A DNA stretch of 64,000 bases from CAVVEQ01 sp963828855 (GTDB taxonomy: Bacteria > Chloroflexota > Anaerolineae > Anaerolineales > Anaerolineaceae), in the NCBI GenBank assembly GCA_963828855.1, contig CAWHGB010000002.1, positions 868,001 to 932,000 on the forward strand. The letters are read 5' to 3'. Position 1 is the stretch's first letter. The number at the start of each line of letters is the position of its first letter. The notes below the pieces were generated by a model, which saw only the letters and a program-made list of their open reading frames with translations, made no database searches and was not told where the DNA came from. Shown one piece after another: positions 21,913 through 30,072 of this stretch. The translations under genes were made by a program, and so were the position numbers.

Positions 21913-22464
21913 ATGGAAAAGATGTATGTTGCCATTTGGCAAAAAAGGGAACTAACAGGATATGTTTCTTCCTGCCGGGGAATGGGATGGGGGTTGATTG
22001 GAGGTCTGGCTGGCACGATGGTAATGGACATCTTTTTCATGGGAATTTTGCTGGCACTTGGTCAACCAGCTCTATTGTGCTTTTCCATCGTCGGAGATAC
22101 GGTGTCTCGATTCCTGGCGATATTCGGTACGCAGATCGCTGGTGGGGTCCCAACCGGTGTGGCTGCACACTATGTGATCGGCCCGCTGGTCGGTATGCTC
22201 TTTGGAGCAATTGTGATGCTAATCCCCGCTCTTCGAGATGGTAACCTGAAAAAGATCACAAGCGTAGCATTTGTGTATGTAGAGATCCTGAGCCAACCGA
22301 TCCTGGCAATGACACCGATCCTGCTAAAGATGAAAGTACCTACTACCATGCAATGGTTCGGTGGAGCTTTCGTTATGCATCTTCTCCTTTCCATTGTTCT
22401 TGGCTTAATCGTGGGGTACGGATTAGGGACGATACAAAGCGCGAACCTAAGGAGGGCCCTATGA
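21913..22464 (+). CDS. Membrane protein of unknown function, about four helices
   Basis: 183 residues, ATG after AAAGGAGATCAACC, 36 bases past the previous stop. Membrane segments include WGLIGGLAGTMVMDIFFMG, VIGPLVGMLFGAIVMLIPAL and FVMHLLLSIVLGLIVGYGLG. The glycine-rich helices and small conserved polar positions (GGVPTGVAAHYVIGP) resemble YagU/DUF1440-like inner-membrane proteins, but the match is weak. Its TGA overlaps the ATG of the oxidoreductase remnant (ATGA), so the latter was once translationally coupled. Confidence 0.7.
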   Translation: MEKMYVAIWQKRELTGYVSSCRGMGWGLIGGLAGTMVMDIFFMGILLALGQPALLCFSIVGDTVSRFLAIFGTQIAGGVPTGVAAHYVIGPLVGMLFGAIVMLIPALRDGNLKKITSVAFVYVEILSQPILAMTPILLKMKVPTTMQWFGGAFVMHLLLSIVLGLIVGYGLGTIQSANLRRAL

Positions 22465-22680
22465 ATGATCTGATCGTAATTGCCAACCCCAATCCAAAGG
22501 CTTTTTACCATTCCAACCTACAGCAGGGAACCCGGGGGCTCGAGGAAACCGGTCCTACAAGTTAATTAGTGGACCTATTTGCCAACCCGGTCGGTCCAGG
22601 TTTTCGTGCCCGGGTTTTCACTCGCTCTGTTCCCGAAAGCTCCCCATCGAAAATCCTTGATGAAATGATTATTATCAAAG
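22461..22680 (+). pseudogene. Remnant of a flavodoxin-like NAD(P)H-quinone oxidoreductase
   Basis: Starts MNDLIVIANPNPKAFYHSN, the N-terminus of modulator-of-drug-activity-B/NQO1-type flavoproteins (LIVxAxPNPxSFxH). It continues LEETG, then an in-frame TAA at 22563-22565, then VDLFANPVGPGF, equivalent to the normal IDLYAxxFxP stretch. After about 22,640 homology is lost and the DNA becomes very AT-rich; the flavin- and substrate-binding parts are absent. No further coding is supported between 22,681 and 22,849. Confidence 0.65.
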
Positions 22681-22849
22681 CGGGGAAGAATATTTATTCC
22701 ATATTTTTATTAAAATACAAAAGATGTAAATTCTCGGAATATTCGAACAAGCTGCGGAAATTTTGTGACACTATAATAATAGAGCTTGGATGTGTCACTT
22801 GCCACTGTTCTAACCCCGTCTGCACGAAATGGTACACATTGAGGACAGT

Positions 22850-23617
22850 ATGAAAAAAGATAAATATCCAATATTGGAGTTTGATGATACGCGAATCGCG
22901 AAAATTGAACCATCCCTTGCCCATAAAAAAACCGAAGGATATGAATTTTGTGTGATCACTTTTTTTCGTGAAGTTCTTGAAAACATGGAAAAGAAGGGAT
23001 TGATTAAGGTAGTCAAATTATTGAATTGTGAGACTATGGATATACCAATCTATGAAATGGAGTACAAAGGGAAAAAGGTTCATTTATTCCTGGGATATTT
23101 AGGCGCGGCGGGATCTGCTGCATTCCTGGAGGAGTTAATTGCCCTGGGATTCAATAAATTCATCGTCTGTGGAGGCGCTGGGGTTCTGAGAAAAGATATA
23201 GCTCTTGGGCATTTGATTATTCCAACATCCGCAATTCGAGATGAAGGTGTTTCTTATCATTATCTTGCCCCGGCCAGAGAAATTGAATGCAACCCGGAAG
23301 TAGTTGGAAAGATCGAAGAAGATTTTAATAAATACAAAATCGAATATATAAAAGCGAAAACCTGGACTACGGATGCGTTTTACAGAGAGACGGAGAAAAT
23401 AATCGACTTGAGAAAATCTGAGGGCTGCGTCACAGTGGAGATGGAAGCGGCGGCTTTTTTTGCAGTGGCCAAATTTCGGAACGCAAAATTAGGCCAGATT
23501 TTATATGGCGGGGATGATCTGAGCGATGTGACGTGGGATAGCAGAAAATGGCAAGATAAAACTGAAATTCGGGAAAACCTTGTGGAAATTTCGATCAGAA
23601 TTTGTCTTTCACTATAA
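22850..23617 (+). CDS. Nucleoside phosphorylase (PNP/UDP family)
   Basis: 255 residues from ATG 22850 (GAGGACAGT upstream); an ATG 21 bases earlier lacks a ribosome site. Family features: LGYLGAAGSAAFLEELIALG, FIVCGGAGVL, the insertion KTWTTDAFYRET, VTVEMEAAAFFAVAKF with the ribose-binding Glu-Met-Glu, and YGGDDLSD with the base-contacting Asp. It catalyses reversible phosphorolysis of a purine or pyrimidine nucleoside, or a related hydrolysis. The long N-terminus preceding the phosphate-binding region resembles uridine-phosphorylase-like proteins of uncertain specificity. AT-rich codon use fits the island. Confidence 0.88.
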   Translation: MKKDKYPILEFDDTRIAKIEPSLAHKKTEGYEFCVITFFREVLENMEKKGLIKVVKLLNCETMDIPIYEMEYKGKKVHLFLGYLGAAGSAAFLEELIALGFNKFIVCGGAGVLRKDIALGHLIIPTSAIRDEGVSYHYLAPAREIECNPEVVGKIEEDFNKYKIEYIKAKTWTTDAFYRETEKIIDLRKSEGCVTVEMEAAAFFAVAKFRNAKLGQILYGGDDLSDVTWDSRKWQDKTEIRENLVEISIRICLSL

Positions 23618-23645
23618 TTGAGGATTCGAGTTTGGAGGTTCGACA

Positions 23646-24104
23646 ATGAACGAAAAAGCATCACAACGCAGCTTGGAATTGTTTAAATCAGGTTATTTTT
23701 GCACAGAGAGCGTGTTGCTGGCGATTGCAGAAAGCCAGGATATCCATTCGGATCTACTTCCCAGAATTGCCACAGGATTTTGCAGCGGCATTTCACGTAC
23801 AGGCGGAATGTGCGGAGCATTGAGCGGGGCGATTATGGGGATCAATCTGGTAACCGGCAGAAACTCACCATCTGAATCACTCGAGCTTACCTTTTCCCTG
23901 ACGCAAGAATTAATCATGCGTTTTGAAATGCAATACGGGTCCGTCAATTGCCGCCAATTGATCGGCTGCGACCTGGCCACCGGGGAAGGTCAACGGTACT
24001 TCATGGAAAATAATCTCATGGAACGCTGTTGGCAATACGCTGAAGGCGCGACAAAATTGGCAGTTTCAAGCATAAATGACTTGCCAAAAACTAAAACGAC
24101 CTAA
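23646..24104 (+). CDS. C_GCAxxG_C_C family protein (probable redox-active)
   Basis: 152 residues; ATG after TTTGGAGGTTCGACA. Conserved cysteines in order: YFCTESVLLAIAE, TGFCSGISRTGGMCGALSGA (the G-M-C-G-A-L-S-G core of the family), SVNCRQLIGCDL and a last Cys in MERCWQYAEG. Members are small cytosolic proteins of unsettled function, often next to flavoproteins or oxidoreductases, with a probable bound metal or redox disulfide. It is the last gene before the right-hand island boundary. Confidence 0.88.
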   Translation: MNEKASQRSLELFKSGYFCTESVLLAIAESQDIHSDLLPRIATGFCSGISRTGGMCGALSGAIMGINLVTGRNSPSESLELTFSLTQELIMRFEMQYGSVNCRQLIGCDLATGEGQRYFMENNLMERCWQYAEGATKLAVSSINDLPKTKTT

Positions 24105-24113
24105 TGAATGACT

Positions 24114-24149
24114 CGAGAGATTGTGTGGGTTCAAGTCCCACCCGCCCTA
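24114..24149 (+). repeat. Displaced 3' end of tRNA-Leu (right attachment site)
   Basis: CGAGAG-A-TTGTGTGGG...CCCGCCC-TA repeats the tRNA-Leu 3' half at 17596-17631 with mismatches only at the G/A position and the last C/T. There is no acceptor 5' strand, D-arm or anticodon arm upstream, so this is not a tRNA gene. It is followed directly by a strong terminator, presumably the original one of the tRNA. Confidence 0.9.
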
Positions 24150-24155
24150 CCGAAT

Positions 24156-24189
24156 AAAAAGACACCTGTTTTCACAGGCGTCTTTTTTT
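24156..24189 (+). terminator. Terminator, probably the original one of tRNA-Leu
   Basis: AAAAAGACACCTG-TTTTCA-CAGGCGTCTTTTTTT, one A-C mismatch in the stem, followed by a T-run. It starts nine bases after the displaced tRNA 3' end. In this position it can also end transcripts leaving the island. Confidence 0.9.
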
Positions 24190-24209
24190 GTTACTAATTC
24201 GATCCGGGC

Positions 24210-24362
24210 TTATTTTTTCGTGCCCAGGATCTTATACATCCCGGTCCCGCAAACGCTGCATTTCCCCTTCAGTGCTTTGCGGCCGTTTTTCATCGTGACT
24301 TCAACAGTATCCACCATATCGCGTTTCTTTTTTTCCTTCATGCAATAACCCTGTTCAGCCAT
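24210..24362 (-). CDS. DUF5679 small protein
   Basis: 50 residues, start at 24362 behind AAAGGAGATTCGA. Reads MAEQGYCMKEKKKRDM, then GRKALKGKCSVCGTGMYKIL and ends GTKK. This is the DUF5679 pattern: short, basic, with one early cysteine and a CxVCGT zinc-knuckle-like pair, found in Chloroflexota and some archaea. Function unknown. It has its own promoter and lies just outside the island. Confidence 0.85.
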   Translation of the reverse strand: MAEQGYCMKEKKKRDMVDTVEVTMKNGRKALKGKCSVCGTGMYKILGTKK

Positions 24363-24393
24363 TCGAATCTCCTTTCTCTGGTTGCGCGGGATT

Positions 24394-24421
24394 TTTATAC
24401 TACAAGTTCAATTATAGTCAA
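24394..24421 (-). promoter_or_regulatory. Promoter of the DUF5679 gene
   Basis: On the minus strand TTGACT, 16 bases, TATAAA, about 30 bases upstream of the start codon. No other element is seen in 24363-24543; the start of fhs at 24544 has the ribosome site CAGGAGAATAAA. Confidence 0.7.
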
Positions 24422-24543
24422 TTTGAAGGCAGATACAACCCTGAATAATCCCGTTATTAACCCTGGGGATTTTTACCTGCCTTGATTTTCATCCTCATTG
24501 GATTGATAATCAGGATGTAATCATCCCTTCCCAGGAGAATAAA

Positions 24544-26451
24544 ATGCCGCGTGCATTCACCCCCACCCCCCTCAAACGCCAAATACCGGTTCCTGCCGAT
24601 ATCGATATCGCCCAGGCTGCAGCCCTGAAACCCATCTCCCAGATGGGGGAGGAGCTTGGCCTCCTGCCAGATGAGCTTGAGCTTTATGGACCCTACAAGG
24701 CCAAGATCAAACTCGAGGTTCTGGAACGGCTGAAGGATACCCCGGATGGCAAATATATCGACGTAACAGCCATCACCCCCACCCCGCTGGGTGAGGGCAA
24801 GACGACCACAACCGTGGGGCTCAGCCAGGCGCTGGGTGCTCACCTGGGAAAACGGGTGATGACCTGCATCCGCCAGCCCAGCCAGGGACCCACCTTTGGC
24901 ATCAAGGGCGGTGCTGCCGGGGGAGGCTACAGCCAGGTGATCCCCATGGAAGAATTCAACCTGCACCTCACCGGCGATATCCACGCCATCACCGCCGCAA
25001 ATAATCTGCTGGCAGCCGCCATCGATGTTCGCATCTTGCACGAAGCGGATGCCACAGACGAGCAGCTCTTCAACCGCCTCTTCCCAGCGGATAAACAAGG
25101 TAAACGCCATTTCGGCCGCGCGATGTCTGGAAGGGCGAAAAAGCTTGGTATCGAAAAAACCGACCCGGAGGAATTGACCCCCGAGGAACGCCGCCGCTAC
25201 TGCCGGCTGGATATCGATCCCGGCCTCCATCACCTGGCGGCGCGTGCTGGATACATCCGACCGCTTCCTGCGCGGGGTGACGGTCGGCTCCGGCGCTGAG
25301 GAACAGGAGTTCGCCCGTGCCACGGGATTCGATATCACTGTGGCCTCCGAGATCATGGCTGTTCTGGCTCTAACCACCAGCCTTGCGGATATGCGGGCCA
25401 GGTTGGGGCAGATGGTCATCGGCCTCAGCCGTAGCGGGGAGGCGATCAACGCGGATGACCTGGGTGTGGCCGGCGCGATGGCCGTGCTCATGCGCGATGC
25501 GATCAAGCCCAACCTGATGCAAACCCTCGAAGGCACCCCCGCTATTGTTCACGCCGGACCCTTTGCCAATATCGCCCACGGAAACAGTTCAATTCTGGCA
25601 GATAGGATCGGCCTTAAACTTGTCTGATTTTGTGATCACCGAATCCGGCTTCGGTGCGGATATGGGTATGGAGAAATTCTTCGATATCAAGTGCCGCTAT
25701 TCCGGGCTCATCCCCAACTGCGTGGTGCTGGTTGCCACCGTGCGCGCACTCAAGATGCACGGCGGAGGTCCCAAGGTGGTAGCCGGTAAACCGCTCGACG
25801 CTGCCTATACCAGCGAGAACCTGGACCTTCTGCGGGCAGGGCTGCCAAACATGCTCCACCACATCCGCATAGCTCGCAAGTACGGTATCCCGGTTGTGGT
25901 AGCGGTCAACAGCTTTCGCCACCGATTCTCCTGCCGAGCTTGAGATGATCCGCAAAACCGCCATCGAAGAAGGCGGCGCTGAGGATGCCCTCGTCTGCCG
26001 GCATTGGGAGTTGGGCGGAGAAGGTGCGGTCGATCTTGCCCGCGCGGTGGTCAAGGCGTGTGAAAAACCATCCAACTTCCAATTCCTCTACCCGTTGGAT
26101 TGGTCCATCAAGAAGAAGATAGAGACGATCGCCGCGGAGATCTATGGGGCGGATGGGGTGGATTATCTGCCCGAAGCCGAGACGCGCATCGAGGAATACA
26201 CCCGCCTGGGGTTCGATAAGCTCCCAATCTGCATGGCAAAGACCCATCTCAGCCTCAGCCACGATGCTTCCCTCAAGGGTGTTCCAAAAGGTTTCCGTAT
26301 CCCAGTGCGGGATATCCGCGCCTCGGTCGGCGCAGGATTTCTCTACCCCCTGCTGGGCACGATGAGCACCATGCCCGGGCTGCCCACCCGGCCAGTCTTC
26401 AATGATATCGACCTCGATCCGCTCACCGGCCAGGTTCTGGGTCTTTCGTAA
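24544..26451 (+). CDS. fhs: Formate-tetrahydrofolate ligase
   Basis: Makes 10-formyl-tetrahydrofolate from formate, ATP and THF: one-carbon metabolism and the methyl branch of the Wood-Ljungdahl pathway. Features: ITPTPLGEGKTTTTVGLSQA (P-loop), SQGPTFGIKGGAAGGGYSQ, LTGDIHAITAANNLLAA, LEGTPAIVHAGPFANIAHG, ESGFGADMGMEKF and the end TMPGLPTRP with DIDLD. Three single extra bases interrupt the frame: a C near 25,222, a G near 25,612 and a T near 25,914. With them removed, the protein has the normal length of about 634. Monocistronic with a terminator behind it. No other pathway genes are in the window. Confidence 0.96.
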
Positions 26452-26455
26452 ACGA

Positions 26456-26487
26456 AAAGGTTCCGGAATTACCCATCCGGGACCTTT
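26456..26487 (+). terminator. Probable terminator of fhs
   Basis: AAAGGTTCCGGA pairs with TCCGGGACCTTT around ATTACCCA and is followed by CTTCT. The stem has one G-T wobble and the tail is short, so termination strength is uncertain. Confidence 0.6.
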
Positions 26488-26506
26488 CTTCTAAAAAAGG
26501 CATCCA

Positions 26507-27079
26507 ATGATAAAAAACGAGCTATCAATTGAAGACCGTTCGCTCTTGCTAACCCTGGCGCGGGAATCCATCACCCGCGCAGTCTCGCATCAACCATTGC
26601 CAGAGATCACCCTCTCCAGCCTTTCCCCGGAGCTTCAAATCGCTGGCGCTTCCTTCGTGACCCTGACGATCAACGGCAGGCTGCGGGGCTGCATCGGTGC
26701 CCTGGATGCCTATCAACCACTGGTCGAAGATGTTCGCGAGCATGCCGTCGCTGCCGCGCTGGAGGATTACCGCTTCCCACCGGTGACTCCTGCGGAAGTG
26801 GCAGGACTGCGGATCGAGATCTCGCGGCTCACACCCGCCAGACCCCTAGATTATAAGGATGCGGATGACCTGCTTCAAAAGCTCCACCCGGGGGTGGATG
26901 GCGTGATCCTGCGGGATGGCGTACGTCGGGCCACCTTTCTGCCCCAGGTATGGGAGCAGGTCCCGGAAAAAGAGGAGTTTCTTTCCCATCTGTGCATGAA
27001 GATGGGGGTTTCCGCGAATTTATGGAGGTCGAAAATGTTGGGGGTACAGGTCTACCAGGTGGAGGAGTTCCACGAATAA
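26507..27079 (+). CDS. AMMECR1-domain protein
   Basis: 190 residues. The central motif is NGRLRGCIG, followed by SxxPVxxLRIEISRLTP-like text (PPVTPAEVAGLRIEISRL), GVDGVILRDGVRRATFLPQ and a C-terminal SANLWRSKMLGVQVYQVEEF. The AMMECR1 family is conserved from bacteria to man. In bacteria and archaea it is often fused to or next to Memo and radical-SAM AmmeMemoRadiSam partners, which are not found here. A role in radical or aromatic chemistry has been proposed; this member is a single domain. Confidence 0.92.
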   Translation: MIKNELSIEDRSLLLTLARESITRAVSHQPLPEITLSSLSPELQIAGASFVTLTINGRLRGCIGALDAYQPLVEDVREHAVAAALEDYRFPPVTPAEVAGLRIEISRLTPARPLDYKDADDLLQKLHPGVDGVILRDGVRRATFLPQVWEQVPEKEEFLSHLCMKMGVSANLWRSKMLGVQVYQVEEFHE

Positions 27080-27082
27080 TTC

Positions 27083-27346
27083 TTAAAAGTGGAACGAATC
27101 CTCGACCTTCATCACGAATATCTTCGCACATTTTTTTCCGGGTTCAATCCCGGCACATGAACTGCGGAGGATTGAGAGTGCATTTTCGAGCTGTAAATCC
27201 TCCACGCCAATGATCAATGTTGTCATCCCTTGTTTCAGGAAACCACCTGTGGAGGCGATGGCGGTGACGCGAAAGCCCGCCGAGGTGAGAGCTTTGGTCA
27301 CGCTATCCTCGGCTTTACCCCGAAGGACGGCAAGGATCAGCTTCAA
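27083..27346 (-). CDS. PII-like cyclic-di-AMP receptor (DarA/YaaQ family), copy 2
   Basis: 87 residues from a TTG start at 27346, directly behind GAGGAGG and one base after the stop of the previous gene. It begins LKLILAVLRG and shows the family pattern AGFRVTAIASTGGFLKQG followed by TTLIIGVED. The T-G-G-F-L-x-x-G segment forms part of the c-di-AMP site in DarA proteins. It is somewhat shorter than the usual 105-110 residues. It is translationally coupled to a second family member upstream, so a hetero-oligomer is possible. Confidence 0.85.
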   Translation of the reverse strand: MKLILAVLRGKAEDSVTKALTSAGFRVTAIASTGGFLKQGMTTLIIGVEDLQLENALSILRSSCAGIEPGKKCAKIFVMKVEDSFHF

Positions 27347-27347
27347 C

Positions 27348-27695
27348 TCACACCTCCTCGAAGTGTTCCACCCGGAAGGCGAATACGATCGCCCCACCCA
27401 CGGTCACCGGTGTTGGGGTTGGCATGGGCAGGGGAGCGCTTTCCAGCGGTACAGCCATATATTCCGTGCGTTCCCGGCAGACCTTGCGCAGCGCGGCCAT
27501 GGCGCGATCCTTTTCCGTGTGTGGAAGACCGATCAGCAGGGTGCAATTGCGTTGGCCAAGGAACCCTCCCACGCTGGGCAGCCGGGTGGTGGAAAACCCT
27601 TCCGAGCAGAGCATCTCTTCGGCGCTCGCAGCGTCTTGGGCCTGGACGATGGCCATCATCATTAGATCAATCTTCCCGGGTGTTTTTTCCGCCAT
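27348..27695 (-). CDS. PII-like cyclic-di-AMP receptor-like protein, copy 1
   Basis: 115 residues. The same fold pattern as its downstream neighbour but diverged: KIDLMMMAIVQAQD, EGFSTTRLPSVGGFLGQRNCTLLIGLP. The canonical T-G-G-F-L is V-G-G-F-L here. A Pro/Thr-rich loop (PLPMPTPTPVTVGG) follows at about 86-99, then FAFRVEHFEEV. It starts four bases after the stop of the large glycosidase-like gene. Whether it still binds c-di-AMP is uncertain; it may be a partner or a receptor for another ligand. Confidence 0.75.
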   Translation of the reverse strand: MAEKTPGKIDLMMMAIVQAQDAASAEEMLCSEGFSTTRLPSVGGFLGQRNCTLLIGLPHTEKDRAMAALRKVCRERTEYMAVPLESAPLPMPTPTPVTVGGAIVFAFRVEHFEEV

Positions 27696-27698
27696 TTG

Positions 27699-29994
27699 TC
27701 AGCTCCTCTCGCCAGTATGCTCCAGAGGGATGCGAATCCTCTCCGGGCTGGTGATCTCCATCATTTCTTTCTGATTAAATAATATAACACTTTTATCCGA
27801 GTGGAGTATTAAGTTTACGTCCCGGTACCTGATCCGCACGATCCCGGGGAAGGAATTGAAACCATTCAAAATGACCTCGCGTGAAGAGATCGCCTCCACG
27901 CCGCAAAGCTTGAGAAAAGTGGATACAGGTACAGTATTTTCCAGTGAATTGGGGGCTGGTGACTTTATTTCACACAGTCTCTCTGCAAGATCATTCAGCA
28001 TCCCGCTAAAAATGTTGGCTGCTAGGACACGTTCCCCATTCGCCAGCAGCCCTTCGATCAAGTAAGTGCTGAATTGTATCGGGGCTGCCTTGAGACTTCC
28101 AGGTACTGCGCGCAAGCCTTTCTCGAAAAGAAATTTCTCGGGGATGGTGTTTCGAACGAGAGCAATAAAAATCCTGTCGGTGATGGCTTCAGCGGCAGCC
28201 GGTAAGACCAGGCTGAAGTCGATGCGGCTGGAATTGCAGGATTCCACCCGCAGGGAATCCCCATCATTCAGACCTTGAACGTTCACTTTATCCACCTGGC
28301 TGAAAACTTCTCCGGTAACTACCACTGCGGATGATCCCATCCAGGAAAAATCGTTGCTTTTCAGCCCTACAGAGCATGGTTTCCCATGCGCTCTACCCCG
28401 GATAGAAATGCGAAGTGGTTTGCGTAAACCCTCACAGGTTTCTACTTTTAATCACCAAACGCTGTGGGACGGAAAATCTTTGCTTGGGTTGAAAGCTGCC
28501 TTCCTTTTCTGTTTCGAGGAGGACATCGCCCACCGAAGTGAGGTGGGTCTCAAAATCACGATAACGAAAAATCCCCGAATTCTCATCCCAGCATTCGAGC
28601 AGGGCGCTGGTTAACTTTTGTGCTTTTTCGTTGATCTCTCCGGGAAAGGACGCTCCAACGTTTTCGCAAAGCTTGTGTATAGCTTCGGCTTCTTTGAGGA
28701 GTATTGCGGCCAGACCCGGGGATTCAAGGTGGTCGATCCAGGGGAGATCCTCCTCAGCCCAGCCGCTCTGCCCACTCGCGCGCCATTCCGGAAAGCCATC
28801 TCCATCTCTGTCGTGCAGAGGATCAAACCAGCTCAGGAAGAAGGTCTCTAACTTAGGTAGGATCCCGCGCAGCCAATCTGTTTCTGCTAAATACGGCTGT
28901 AACTCAAGCGCAAGCTGGGCAAGTACCGGCTGGGCATTCATGCGACCGGAAAGGGATTTGACTCCAACGCTCCAATCCAGACGGCCATCCTGGTGCTGGC
29001 GTTCCAGCAAGTTCTCCAGAAAACCGCGAACTTGATCAACACCGCCGGGAAGCAACAACTTAGATATATACAGGCTCTCCCAGGTTGTCTGGCTGTCCCC
29101 GCCCGCGGCCGAATACCCACCATCGCCGAGGCTGGAAAATCCACCCTGCGGAGTTCGGGATTGCAAAAAACCAGGTTGGGTGGAACCACGCCAAGGGAAG
29201 ACCAGGCCGAAACCTGTTTTTTGGGAGGAATGCAGAACGGCATCCCATTCGTCCCGCCCGGTGTAGATCTCCACCAACCTGCCTTCGTTCACGCTCTCCA
29301 CCCTGCTTATCTCAGCATCCCAACCGCGGAAGGCGTTATTCCGCGCGACATGGTAGGATGAACTTTTATCCGCCATGGTTGCGGATGCCCAGGTAAAAAC
29401 CTGATGTTTGTTGCTGCGGGGATTTATTTGCAGGGAAAGACCCGGGAAAACCGAGGTGCCCAGGGCGCAGCCGCCACTGATAAAACAAACTGGCACCAAT
29501 CCACCGCTTTCACCTACTAACACCGTGTTAAGGTCTATCGTTTCGGGCAGCATCGAATTCCCTTCGCCAAGTGGAGTGATCTGTCCCACCAAATCCACCT
29601 CCAGCCTGCCCGCGGCAGGTTCGCGATTGTGGATGGTGATCCTTCCAGCGAGGATTTTGGAACCCGGCACCCAGTATTCCAATCCAACCGTCAAACCCTC
29701 AAAAGGCATGCAAGTAATTTCAAGGTAATTGGGAAGTGAGCGGTTGACTTCCGGAGGTGAATGGAAATCGCGAGGATCAATCACCATTTCACTGCCGCGC
29801 ATGAAAACGGGGAAATAACGTGCCTCCACCACACGCATGCCGTACCGAGTGCGGATGGCCAATGCCGGTGGCTCCCCGCATCCCAGGGTAACCTCCCAGA
29901 TCTGGTCATCCAAAGGATCAATGGAACCGAGAGCCGCGTCGGTTGCAATCACCAGGTTCAACGGGTTCGTTGGGTTCAACTTCCAGGTACGCAC
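27699..29994 (-). CDS. Large glycoside-hydrolase-like protein ((alpha/alpha)6 type) with C-terminal unknown domain
   Basis: About 764 residues after removing one extra A at about 28,446; the join reads RLVIK-VETCEGLRKPLRIS and the span is 3n+1. Residues 1-270 are a beta-sandwich (LPNYLEITCMPFEGLTVGLEYW). Residues 280-510 have the alpha-toroid pattern of GH63/GH15-like glucosidases and glycogen debranching enzymes: DSQTTWESLYISKLLLPGG, DPLHDRDGDGFPEW, WAEEDLPWIDHLESPGLAA. The C-terminal 200 residues (FSQVDKVNVQGLNDGD onward) are unlike known domains. No signal peptide. Catalytic acids cannot be assigned with certainty. It stands first in a three-gene operon with two cyclic-di-AMP-receptor-like proteins. 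Confidence 0.7.
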
Positions 29995-30072
29995 GCGTTG
30001 ATTCTACCGGGAAGGGTGGGCAGGGTCAATTGGGGTAAAATTGCCCCGAAAGGGAGTAATTGTTCCTAACTT

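Noticed and set aside
24114..24149. Possible second tRNA-Leu gene
   Set aside because: Only the T-arm and acceptor 3' side are present; no anticodon or D-arm lies upstream.
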